5,815 nt of DNA from Ardenticatenales bacterium (GTDB taxonomy: Bacteria > Chloroflexota > Anaerolineae > Promineifilales > UBA4811). The notes under the pieces were generated by a model. It had not been told where the DNA came from. It saw only the letters and a program-made list of their open reading frames with translations, and did not search any database. Where the stretch lies: positions 1 to 5,815 of the forward strand of contig WSZX01000148.1 in the NCBI GenBank assembly GCA_013139935.1, given 5' to 3'. The stretch's first letter is position 1. Each line of letters starts with the position of its first letter. Positions 1-5,815 of the stretch are shown in pieces. The translations under genes were made by a program, and so were the position numbers.

Positions 1-684
1 AGCCGCCGCAGTGTTGACCGCTGCCAGCCACAGGACGATAGCCCAACCTGCCAATGATACGCTGGGCAGGCCTTCTACCACAAGGGCCACGACAAGGGCT
101 AGTCCTCCTCCAATACCCAATGGGATCGCGGTCAGGGATAGAGTCGCCACCTGGCCTGTCCTAGCCACCTCGCGGCCCAGGACTCCAAAGACAGCAAAAG
201 CCAAGAGGCCTGCGCCCACCACGGCCACGGCCCGCAGCTCACCAGCCCCGAGGCCGGGCGAGAAAAAGAGCGCCCCTCCCCCCAGAGCAACCACAAGCCC
301 AACCACCTGCCATCCGGTCGGCACTTCCTTCAAGCGAAGAATCCCAAGCAAGAGAACGCCAACCGGGATCAGGGTGAGAAGGAAGGAGCCAGTAGTAGCC
401 GGCAGATACTGCAGCCCCCAGTAAAGGGTGCCGTTGCCGATTGCATAGGCACACACACCGATCGCTGCGAGATGCCACCAATGTCCTGGAGCGGGGTCGC
501 TGGTCAGTTCTCCTCGCCGGGCCATGAGCGGCAACAGCAGTAGGAAAGCGGCAAAATAACGCATCCCGGCCAGAGCCAACGGCCCAATGTGGGCTAGCGC
601 CAACTTGACGATGACAAAGGAGGAGGCCCAAATCACGCAGACCAGGAGCCCCTCACCTACGGCCAGCAGACGGTCGGATTTCAT
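1..684 (-). CDS. EamA/DMT-family membrane transporter (3' end cut by window edge)
   Basis: The frame opens with ATG at 684 and stays open for 228 codons to the left edge without a stop, so the C-terminus is missing; the family is usually about 290-300 residues, so roughly 60-70 are lost. The translation is strongly hydrophobic, with visible membrane segments at about residues 9-28, 35-55, 69-88, 94-116, 125-142, 152-171, 178-204 and 211-228. The first repeat carries typical EamA features: WASSFVIVKLAL near residue 19, GMRYF near 40, and the Gly-rich helix after a conserved Glu (LRLKEVPTGWQ, E120). The family (drug/metabolite transporter superfamily, 10 helices in two EamA repeats) moves small metabolites such as amino acids, sugars or nucleotides in the inner membrane; the substrate here is not readable. 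The gene lies 32 bases after the dehydrogenase stop in the same direction. A GAGG at 687-690 precedes the ATG, with tight spacing. It may be the last operon gene or a loosely linked passenger. Confidence 0.88.
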   Translation of the reverse strand, partial: MKSDRLLAVGEGLLVCVIWASSFVIVKLALAHIGPLALAGMRYFAAFLLLLPLMARRGELTSDPAPGHWWHLAAIGVCAYAIGNGTLYWGLQYLPATTGSFLLTLIPVGVLLLGILRLKEVPTGWQVVGLVVALGGGALFFSPGLGAGELRAVAVVGAGLLAFAVFGVLGREVARTGQVATLSLTAIPLGIGGGLALVVALVVEGLPSVSLAGWAIVLWLAAVNTAAA

Positions 685-716
685 ATCCTCAGATCCACTT
701 TCGCTGCTCCAGCACC
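685..716 (-). other. Short intergenic gap between dehydrogenase and EamA transporter genes
   Basis: This 32-base gap, with the roughly 21-base gap at 4452-4472, is the only non-coding DNA here. It holds a GAGG (687-690) that could serve the EamA start. I see no hairpin plus T-run terminator and no promoter-like pair of boxes in it, so read-through from the dehydrogenase gene is likely. Confidence 0.6.
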
Positions 717-1742
717 CTACCCGAACAGAACAACGGCCTTGAGCCCGGTCAGTTCCATCGCATAGCCGACCGCCTCTTCCGTCTCCTCGAAGGGAAAGGT
801 AGCCGTCACCAGCGGCGCAACATTCAACCGGCCGGCAGCCAACAACTGCAGCGCCTGAGCCACATGATACGGCCCCACGCCAAACGAGCCGGTCAGGTGA
901 ATCTGTTGGTAGTGCAGTTGGCGCAGATCAAGCTGGATTGTGCTGCCTTTGGGCACCCCGGCAAAGGCATTGAGCAGGCCGCCCGGCCGAAGCGCGTTCA
1001 ACCCGGCCTCTACTGCCTCTGTGCTCGAGACGGTAACCATGACCACGTCAGCTCCCCGATCCTCGGTCAGGGCCAACACGCGCTCTCGCAGTTCCTCGTT
1101 GACGACGTTCACCACCGCATCTGCATAATTCTCCTCGGCTACCGCCAAGCGGTGAGGAGTGAGGCCAGCAATGACCACCAAAGAGGCGCCATAGCCGCGC
1201 GCCACCGTAGCGCAGAGAAGGCCCATTGGACCATCGCCAATCACCAGCACCGTGTCACCTGCCGTCACCCCGCACTCCTCAACCGCCTGCACGCAGCAAC
1301 CTACCGGTTCAGCCAGCGCGGCCGCCTCCAGTGGCAGACCTGCCGGCAGCGGAAAGAGCCCCCGTTCGGCCACTGCACGAGGAATGCGCACCCGTTCAGC
1401 CAGACCGCCAGGTTCCAGACTGTTCTCAAACAAGTGCGGGCAGAGGGTCGGTTGTCCATGCAAACAGTAGTGGCAGGCCCCGCAGGGAAGATAAGGAGTA
1501 GCCGCGACGCAGTCACCCACTTGCCATTTCGCGCCCTCTCCGACGGCCACGATCTCGCCCACAAGTTCGTGTCCCAGTGCATACCGCGGGCCGCCCTGGT
1601 ACCCGGCGCGCACTAACTTGACATCGGTCGAGCATATTCCACAAGCCAACGGTCGCAGCAACACCTCGCCCAGCCCAACTGCCGGTTCGTCCAACTCGAT
1701 CCATGCTACCTGACCGGGTTGCCCGGCCGCGGCTGCTTTCAT
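717..1742 (-). CDS. Zinc-dependent medium-chain alcohol/polyol dehydrogenase (sorbitol/threonine dehydrogenase-like)
   Basis: The product is 341 residues, the normal length for this family. The start is ATG at 1742, sharing one base with the kinase stop (TGATG) and preceded by a strong GGGAGGG at 1750-1756; longer upstream starts would run inside the kinase gene. The catalytic zinc ligands are visible as C37 (CGICSTD), H58-E59 (GHE) and E145 (AEPVGCC). The structural zinc site is the four cysteines C87, C90, C93 and C101 (PCGACHYC...LC). The Rossmann fold is marked by GDGPMG at 169-174. The family oxidises secondary alcohols or polyols with NAD(P)+ in the cytosol. The end of the second Rossmann strand reads VVIAGLTPHRL (189-199) without the usual acidic residue that selects NAD, so cofactor preference is uncertain. 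Next to a sugar ABC transporter and a sugar kinase, a polyol-to-ketose step is a reasonable inference, but L-threonine-, galactitol- or idonate-type dehydrogenases look alike at this level. The stop is TAG at 717-719. Confidence 0.93.
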   Translation of the reverse strand: MKAAAAGQPGQVAWIELDEPAVGLGEVLLRPLACGICSTDVKLVRAGYQGGPRYALGHELVGEIVAVGEGAKWQVGDCVAATPYLPCGACHYCLHGQPTLCPHLFENSLEPGGLAERVRIPRAVAERGLFPLPAGLPLEAAALAEPVGCCVQAVEECGVTAGDTVLVIGDGPMGLLCATVARGYGASLVVIAGLTPHRLAVAEENYADAVVNVVNEELRERVLALTEDRGADVVMVTVSSTEAVEAGLNALRPGGLLNAFAGVPKGSTIQLDLRQLHYQQIHLTGSFGVGPYHVAQALQLLAAGRLNVAPLVTATFPFEETEEAVGYAMELTGLKAVVLFG

Positions 1743-2692
1743 CAGATATCCCTCCCACTCATTGGTTGCGTGTGACCAGTGAAACTCGCGACATCCTCCC
1801 GACGAGGCAGCCCACTGCGAGCGCCAACGTGGCGCACTTTGAGGGCGGCCGTGGCGCACCCCAATTGGGCTGCAGCCTCCCAGTCCAGGCCTTCCAGAAA
1901 TCCAACGACCAATCCGGCCGCAAAGGCATCACCGGCGCCGGTTGTGTCCCGCACCTGGGCAACAGCAAAGGCGGTAACCGTAGTTAGCCGCTCGTTTTCT
2001 AGCACCATGGCCCCTTGCGCCCCCAGCGTCTCGATGACCACCGGCGGCGACATCCGGCCCAGCCGCCGGATCGCCTCGGACGGGGTTGTCAGGCCGGTCA
2101 GGTCCGCGGCTTCGCTGCGACTGACGAGCAGAACATCCACCTGCTCTAGGACAGGGTGGAGTTGCGCCAATCCATCCGACCCCCATCCGCCGCCCGGCGC
2201 GCAAAACACAGTCACCCCGCGTTCGCGGCCGGTCGCCGCGGCCGCCGTGGCAACCTCAACGTAGGCCGGGCCGATGTACAACACCCGACCCGGCAAATGG
2301 CCCAGGTCAAGCTCCGCTGTAGTTTCTATGAGGGATGCGCCTGGCAGCACAAAGATGACCCGGTTGCCATCCCTGTCTACTCCAACAAAGCAGCTGGCGG
2401 TTGGCCGGCCAGCCTCGATGATGATCCCCTGCATATCTACTCTCTCCTGCTCAAACGCCCGCAGCAGCAGTTGGCCATTCTCGTCATCACCCAGCTTTCC
2501 CACAAAACCCACTCGCCGGCCGAGGCGGGAAATGCCCACCGCCACGTTGGCGGCGCTGCCGCCGGGGAACCGCGTGCAGGAGCGAGCCAGAGCAAGGCCG
2601 TCCTTGACCGGCAGGGTCTCCACCTCGGCGACCCAATCCACCGCCGCTCCACCGAGCACAACCACCTCCAATCCGACCGCGGCAGGATTCAC
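1742..2692 (-). CDS. PfkB-family carbohydrate kinase (ribokinase superfamily)
   Basis: The product is 316 residues, normal for PfkB sugar kinases. The start chosen is GTG at 2692, which overlaps the permease stop as GTGA; an open frame continues upstream to about 2983 but lies wholly over permease codons and has no kinase homology. The N-terminal strand (EVVVLGGAAVDW, 9-20) is followed by PfkB signature 1 (GGSAANVAVGISRLG, 44-58). Signature 2 is DTTGAGDAFAAG from residue 249, with D255 as the expected catalytic base and the GAGD anion hole. The TLGAQGA segment at about 222-228 is also typical. The family transfers the ATP gamma-phosphate to a sugar hydroxyl; members include ribokinase, fructokinase, KDG kinase and adenosine kinase, and the substrate cannot be assigned here. 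The usual Asn-x-x-Glu metal motif reads SRSE (191-194), with the Asn replaced by Ser. Coupling to the dehydrogenase suggests it phosphorylates the dehydrogenase product or another intermediate of the imported sugar. Confidence 0.93.
   Translation of the reverse strand: MNPAAVGLEVVVLGGAAVDWVAEVETLPVKDGLALARSCTRFPGGSAANVAVGISRLGRRVGFVGKLGDDENGQLLLRAFEQERVDMQGIIIEAGRPTASCFVGVDRDGNRVIFVLPGASLIETTAELDLGHLPGRVLYIGPAYVEVATAAAATGRERGVTVFCAPGGGWGSDGLAQLHPVLEQVDVLLVSRSEAADLTGLTTPSEAIRRLGRMSPPVVIETLGAQGAMVLENERLTTVTAFAVAQVRDTTGAGDAFAAGLVVGFLEGLDWEAAAQLGCATAALKVRHVGARSGLPRREDVASFTGHTQPMSGRDI
1750..1756 (-). promoter_or_regulatory. Ribosome binding site of the dehydrogenase gene
   Basis: Read on the minus strand this is GGGAGGG, ending 7 bases before the ATG at 1742. 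It is the clearest Shine-Dalgarno sequence in the window. It lies inside the last codons of the kinase gene and decides the dehydrogenase start in favour of the ATG that overlaps the kinase stop. Confidence 0.7.
2689..2692 (-). other. GTGA stop/start overlap of second permease and kinase
   Basis: The permease TGA at 2689-2691 overlaps the kinase GTG at 2690-2692. Only a weak AAAGG lies directly before the GTG and a GGAAGG lies 12 bases upstream, so kinase translation probably relies on ribosomes finishing the permease. Confidence 0.75.
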
Positions 2693-3537
2693 GCCTTTAG
2701 CCCGCCTTCCGTCAGCCCGTCGATGAACTGGCGCTGCAGGGCAAGGAACAGAGCGACTATCGGCAGAATCATGATGAGCGCAGCGGCGCTGGTCAACCCC
2801 CAGTCGCGGCCGTAACGACCGGCGAAATTGTAGTAACTGATCGTCACCGTCATTACTTCCGGCTTGTGCAGAAACGTGACGGCAAAGAGGAACTCGTTCC
2901 AGGCCCACAAGCCGGTTACCAGTCCAGCAGTTAGAAAGCCAGGCCAGGTTAGGGGCACAATGACACGGACAAACACCTGCCAATCCGAGGCCCCATCCAC
3001 CCGCGCAGCGTCCTCGAAATCAGATGGAATCGCCACCATGTAGGAACGCAGCAAAAAAGCAGCAAAGGGGGAAAACAGTGCCACATAGATGATGATCAGG
3101 CCAAGCGGGTTGTCCACCAGCCCCAGTTTGGCCCATAGGAAATAGAGCGGCACCAAGAAAAGCTGAACTGGCAGGCTGGTGCCAACCAGAAAATACATGG
3201 TAAAGAAATCCGAACCTGGCAGCCGGAGCCGGGCGAGCGCATAAGCGGCCGTCCCTCCCACCAGGCACACACCCACCACTGTGCTCACAACGATGATCAG
3301 GCTGTTTTTCAGCGCCACCGAGTACTCGCCGGTTTCCCACGCGGCCGGAAAGTTCTCCCAGTGCAGCCCCTCCAGCGGCGGGCCCAGCGGGTTGCGGCCT
3401 ATCTCCGCGTTGGTCTTGAGCGAGTTAAAGCCCAATACCAGTAGTGGGCCCAGAGAAAAGATCACCAGCAGGGTCAGGACAACATAGTTGGGTACCAGCG
3501 ATGCGGCGCGACGGGGCGGGCGGCGTCGCAGAATCAT
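2689..3537 (-). CDS. ABC sugar transporter permease, CUT1 family (MalG-like second subunit)
   Basis: The product is 282 residues from ATG at 3537, the start chosen because it overlaps the stop of the first permease as ATGA and has GGTGGGAG just upstream; GTG at 3546 would add only three residues. Six membrane segments are visible, the first at about residues 18-37 after a basic cytoplasmic tail (LRRRPPRR). The EAA coupling loop that docks on the ATPase reads EDAARVDGASDW from about residue 175, followed by the conserved V-P-L-x-x-P. The C-terminus (QRQFIDGLTEGGLKA) is the standard ending of MalG-type CUT1 subunits. The protein forms the membrane channel as a heterodimer with the upstream permease and imports mono- or oligosaccharides, polyols or glycosides. 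The stop is TGA at 2689-2691, overlapping the kinase GTG. No lesions are seen. Confidence 0.95.
   Translation of the reverse strand: MILRRRPPRRAASLVPNYVVLTLLVIFSLGPLLVLGFNSLKTNAEIGRNPLGPPLEGLHWENFPAAWETGEYSVALKNSLIIVVSTVVGVCLVGGTAAYALARLRLPGSDFFTMYFLVGTSLPVQLFLVPLYFLWAKLGLVDNPLGLIIIYVALFSPFAAFLLRSYMVAIPSDFEDAARVDGASDWQVFVRVIVPLTWPGFLTAGLVTGLWAWNEFLFAVTFLHKPEVMTVTISYYNFAGRYGRDWGLTSAAALIMILPIVALFLALQRQFIDGLTEGGLKA
3534..3537 (-). other. ATGA stop/start overlap of the two permease genes
   Basis: The TGA of the first permease (3534-3536) and the ATG of the second (3535-3537) share two bases within ATGA. This arrangement normally couples translation and keeps the two subunits near equal amounts. 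A premature stop in the first gene would weaken that coupling. Confidence 0.85.
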
Positions 3538-4451
3538 ATCTCCCACCCCCGGCGGCGCAACGTGACAAAGATGCCCACAAACACGGCGCAGAAGAGGCTC
3601 ATAGTCAGCCCCACAGCGGCGGCATAGCCCACTTCAAAACGGCCAAATGCAGCGTTAAAGACCTCGGTCGCCAGCACCTCGGATGAATGTGCCGGCCCAC
3701 CTTCCGTCAGCACATAGATATAGTCAAAGACCAGAAACGACCAAATGATACTCATCAGGAGGGTAAACACCATGGTGGGCCGGATGCCGGGTAAGGTAAC
3801 GTGCCAGAACTCTTGCCAGCGGTCGGCCCCCTCAATCCGCGCCGCCTCATAGAGGCTGACGGGCACCGACTGGGTAGCCGCCAGATAGACGACCACCAGA
3901 AAGCCCCACCAGTGCCAGTTGTCCACAAAAGCAACCGTGTAGAGTGCGGTGCTCTCCCGGCCGAGAAGGGGGACGTTGAGAAAGGGAATGCCGTGGCGGG
4001 CCAGCCAGGGGCCAATGCCCTTAAGCGGGTGCAAGAGCCCGCGCCAGATCTGGGCATTCACCACACTGGCGATAACATAGGGAACAAAAAAGGCAACCCG
4101 GAAAAACATCTGCCCACGCTTGATGGGCGCCAGCAGCGCAGCGCCCGTCAAGCCCATCGCCACCGGTACAGTCAAGAAGATGAGCGTCCACTTGAGGTTG
4201 TTAGTGAGCGCAATATGGTAGATCGGGTCAGTGAGGATGCGCCTGAAATTGTCCAGGCCGACCCAGACAGGTTAGCCTACACCGGACCAGTCAGTGAGGG
4301 AGTAGTAGACGCTGGCGAGCGACGGCCCCAGGACGACGATCACGTTGAGGAGCAGGATGGGGGCCACGAACAGCCAGGTGACCCATCGCCCCTGCCCGAA
4401 CAGTCTGCTTACCAAGCCCCGTGTTCCCGACTCGCTGTTGTGTTTCGCCAC
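3534..4451 (-). CDS. ABC sugar transporter permease, CUT1 family (MalF-like first subunit), interrupted by an in-frame TAA; possible pseudogene
   Basis: Read from GTG at 4451, 21 bases after the binding-protein stop, the frame encodes MAKHNSESGTRG, a basic segment and a first membrane helix (WLFVAPILLLNVIVVLGP, about 26-43). It then reads SLTDWSGVG, a TAA at codon 60, and continues as PVWVGLDNFRRIL, exactly the sequence CUT1 subunits show after helix 1. The remainder is intact: membrane segments at about 88-108, 118-137, 169-192, 226-248 and 275-297, the EAA loop EAARIEGADRWQEF from 202 with LPGIRP, and the ending RRRGWEI with TGA at 3534-3536. The full frame is 305 codons plus stop, normal for the family. 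A start at TTG 4175 or any other downstream site would drop helix 1 and part of helix 2. No strong ribosome site precedes the GTG (GGAAAA only). As it stands the protein would be a 59-residue fragment; whether the stop is biological or an error cannot be told here. Confidence 0.88.
4272..4274 (-). other. In-frame premature TAA in the first permease gene
   Basis: The plus strand reads tta, so the coding strand reads GGC TAA CCT between Gly59 and Pro61. Reading frame and homology are continuous on both sides, so this is a point substitution rather than a frameshift. One base change from CAA, GAA or AAA would restore Gln, Glu or Lys, all plausible at this variable loop position. Confidence 0.85.
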
Positions 4452-4472
4452 GTCTAACGTTTTCCGGCTAAC

Positions 4473-5815
4473 CTACGGCCGCTCCGGGATTGGCGGTACG
4501 TTTCCGGCCGCCATGTCCTCCTCAAAGGCGCGCTGTTGGTCTGCACAGTACTCCTCGGGTGTGATGTTCCCGTTCCAGACCTGCTCTATGCCGCTGATAA
4601 TGATCTGGGCAGTCGCGGGCGGCCAGAAGCTCCAGGTCGTATAGCCGTATCGCCCCTGTTCAAAGGTGGCGGCGAATGCCTCCAGCGCATCAACTACCCG
4701 GGGATCAGCATCGGCCGGGAAATCCTCCGGGGCAATGCGCAGCGGCACAACATACTCTCCACCACCGATGTCGCTAATGAGTTGGGCGATACGCCGGGGG
4801 TTGCTATAGAGCCAGTCAAGTACCTCAGCCGCCGCGTCAGGGCTGGGCGAAGCGGCGTTGACGGAGAGGCTGCCACCAATGCCAAGCGCATAATCAGATT
4901 CAACCCCCTCTCGTAGGGGGGGAATCGGTGCCCAGGCCCACTCGTTGCCCGTGTCCTCAAAATAGGTGCGGGCGTGAAGAAAGCCCCAGGTGCCCACCAT
5001 CTGCATGGCGGCCGTTCCATCTCCCAGCGCGCCCCAGATGTCACCGTGCTGCAGAGTGTAATAGGTCTCCCGCCCACCGGAGAACCAACCCGTGTCCATA
5101 TAGTCCTTCAATAGCTGGATCGCCTCTACAAAGAGCGGATCGTCCCACCGGCGCTGGCCGGTCAGCGCCTCGCGGACGGCCTGGGAACCGGCGTATTTGT
5201 TGTAAAAGATGGTCACGTACCACTCGTTGGCCGCCTTCCAGGAAGCGTTACTGTGGGCAAAGGGAAGGATGCCGGCATCAGCGGCCGCCTCTGCTATCGT
5301 CTCCAGTTCCGCCCGATTGGCCGGCACTCCCCACCCCATCTGCTCAAACAGGGTAGCGTTGTAAAAGAGCACCATCGTCTCGTAGGTGAGCGGCACGCTG
5401 TAGAGGGCTCCGTTCACCTTGCCCACCTCCATCGCCCAGGGGTAGATGGCATCATACCAATGGTACTGTTCCGCAAACTGATCGAGCTGAAGCACGTGCC
5501 CAGCGCCCACATAGTCCATCACAAAGGCCGGCCCGGGCGATTGAATGATGTCTGGCCCTTCGCCCCCCTGGACGGCCGTGCGGGTCACACGGTCCAGGTC
5601 GGCGATGAAGTTGACCTCCAGGGTAATATGGGAGTGTGCAGCGTTAAAGCTGTCCACGATGTGCGCCAGAAAGGCCTCGCGGTTGGAGCCCAGAATGGGC
5701 TCGGTCCACCAGGAAATCGTCACCGGTTCTCGCGTCTCCTCGGCCGGAACAGCGACCTCTTCCACCGTCTCGGGGGCCGAGGTCTCGGCCGCACTCGCTT
5801 CCTCTACGGGCGCTG
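4473..5815 (-). CDS. ABC transporter sugar-binding lipoprotein (SBP family 1), N-terminus cut by window edge
   Basis: The frame is open from the right edge to TAG at 4473-4475, giving 446 visible residues; the signal peptide and lipobox cysteine must lie beyond the edge. A GTG at 5765 is inside the linker and is not the true start. The visible N-terminus is an Ala/Glu/Thr/Pro linker, then the mature domain starts VTISWWTEP. Family 1 landmarks follow in order: GGEGPDIIQ (the A-P-D-I region), GALYSVPLTYETMVLFYNATLF (interrupted only here for length), GILPFAHS, and GDGTAAMQMVGTWGF, the last matching the conserved G-x-A-A-M-x-x-x-G-x-W of CUT1 binding proteins. The protein captures the substrate outside the membrane and delivers it to the two permeases encoded just downstream. 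Many Trp and Tyr residues suit stacking on a sugar ring. The ligand cannot be named. A 7-base C run near 4915-4921 does not break the frame. Confidence 0.93.
   Translation of the reverse strand, partial: APVEEASAAETSAPETVEEVAVPAEETREPVTISWWTEPILGSNREAFLAHIVDSFNAAHSHITLEVNFIADLDRVTRTAVQGGEGPDIIQSPGPAFVMDYVGAGHVLQLDQFAEQYHWYDAIYPWAMEVGKVNGALYSVPLTYETMVLFYNATLFEQMGWGVPANRAELETIAEAAADAGILPFAHSNASWKAANEWYVTIFYNKYAGSQAVREALTGQRRWDDPLFVEAIQLLKDYMDTGWFSGGRETYYTLQHGDIWGALGDGTAAMQMVGTWGFLHARTYFEDTGNEWAWAPIPPLREGVESDYALGIGGSLSVNAASPSPDAAAEVLDWLYSNPRRIAQLISDIGGGEYVVPLRIAPEDFPADADPRVVDALEAFAATFEQGRYGYTTWSFWPPATAQIIISGIEQVWNGNITPEEYCADQQRAFEEDMAAGNVPPIPERP
5724..5813 (-). other. Low-complexity Ala/Glu/Pro/Thr linker of the binding lipoprotein
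   Basis: About 30 codons encode almost only A, E, P, T, S and V (for example EEASAAETSAPETVEE) before the folded domain begins at PVTISWW. Such flexible tethers usually sit between the lipidated cysteine and the binding domain, and long acidic ones are common in Chloroflexota binding proteins. The upstream part of the tether is outside the window. Confidence 0.7.

Larger units (their letters stand above)
1..5815 (-). other. Sugar/polyol uptake and catabolism operon (both ends outside the window)
   Basis: Six same-strand genes are packed with junctions of +21, -4, -4, -1 and +32 bases in transcript order: binding protein, permease, permease, PfkB kinase, zinc dehydrogenase, EamA transporter. 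No promoter, operator, regulator or ATPase gene is visible, so the promoter and any regulator must lie right of the window. The gene content resembles polyol operons in which an ABC importer is paired with a polyol dehydrogenase and a sugar kinase; the substrate assignment is inference. Confidence 0.8.

Noticed and set aside
864..1616. Long plus-strand open frame opposite the dehydrogenase gene
   Set aside because: It is fully antisense to a gene with complete zinc and Rossmann motifs, its product is rich in His, Arg and Gln without family features, and GC-rich genes often leave open frames on the opposite strand.
2156..2815. Plus-strand open frame spanning the kinase gene and the end of the second permease gene
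   Set aside because: It crosses a real gene boundary on the opposite strand, has no recognisable domain and low-quality composition.
2693..2983. N-terminal extension of the kinase by about 97 codons
   Set aside because: It overlies permease codons, is Arg/Cys-rich without homology, and the GTG at 2692 gives normal length and the GTGA overlap.
3534..4175. A shorter first permease starting at TTG 4175
   Set aside because: It would lose helix 1 and part of helix 2, begins inside the helix 2 sequence, and ignores the clear homologous sequence upstream to 4451.
4272..4274. TAA recoded as a sense codon, since no gene in the window ends with TAA
   Set aside because: The five visible gene ends are TAG, TGA, TGA, TGA and TAG, too small a sample, and GC-rich genomes use TAA rarely. 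I know of no bacterial code in which TAA alone is sense.
3801..4457. Plus-strand open frame opposite the first permease, which might suggest that strand is coding
   Set aside because: The minus strand shows an EAA loop, five or six membrane helices and coupled overlaps; the plus-strand product is hydrophilic and featureless.
4915..4921. Homopolymer run suspected of causing a frameshift in the binding protein
   Set aside because: The reading frame and family motifs continue unbroken on both sides (APIPPLREGVESDYALG).
1..5815. Search for CRISPR repeats, IS ends, tRNA genes, riboswitches and phage-defence genes
   Set aside because: Nearly every base is explained by the six same-strand genes, and no repeated or structured non-coding stretch was seen by eye.

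Overview
The window is one stretch of a single-strand catabolic operon. Every supported gene lies on the minus strand, so transcription runs from the right edge to the left edge. In transcript order the genes are: an ABC-transporter sugar-binding lipoprotein (5' end cut off by the right edge), two CUT1-type sugar permease subunits, a PfkB-family sugar kinase, a zinc-dependent medium-chain alcohol/polyol dehydrogenase, and an EamA (DMT-family) membrane transporter cut off by the left edge. Coding density is almost total. The only gaps are about 21 and 32 bases, and three junctions overlap by 4, 4 and 1 bases, which is typical of translational coupling.

The composition is GC-rich. The visible N-terminal part of the binding protein is a long Ala/Glu/Pro/Thr/Ser-rich linker of the kind that follows the lipobox in many Chloroflexota (Anaerolineae/Caldilineae-like) solute-binding proteins. 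The organism is therefore probably a GC-rich bacterium, with Chloroflexota as a tentative guess. No rRNA, tRNA or taxonomic marker gene is present to settle this.

The inferred job is uptake and first steps of catabolism of a carbohydrate. The binding protein captures a sugar, polyol or glycoside outside the cell and the two permeases move it across the membrane. The dehydrogenase could then oxidise a hydroxyl (for example polyol to ketose) and the kinase could phosphorylate the product. No ABC ATPase lies in the window; CUT1 systems often share one encoded elsewhere, or it lies outside these edges. The substrate cannot be read from the sequence.

The most notable anomaly is an in-frame TAA at 4272-4274 in the first permease gene. 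It sits between a well-conserved N-terminal part (first membrane helix) and an otherwise intact remainder. With the GTG start at 4451 the gene has the normal CUT1 length, so this is either a real nonsense mutation (a recent pseudogene), a sequence error, or, less likely, readthrough. I found no CRISPR array, mobile element, RNA gene, promoter, terminator or unknown system in this window. It looks like an ordinary sugar-utilisation operon with that one lesion and a few residue-level oddities in the two enzymes.
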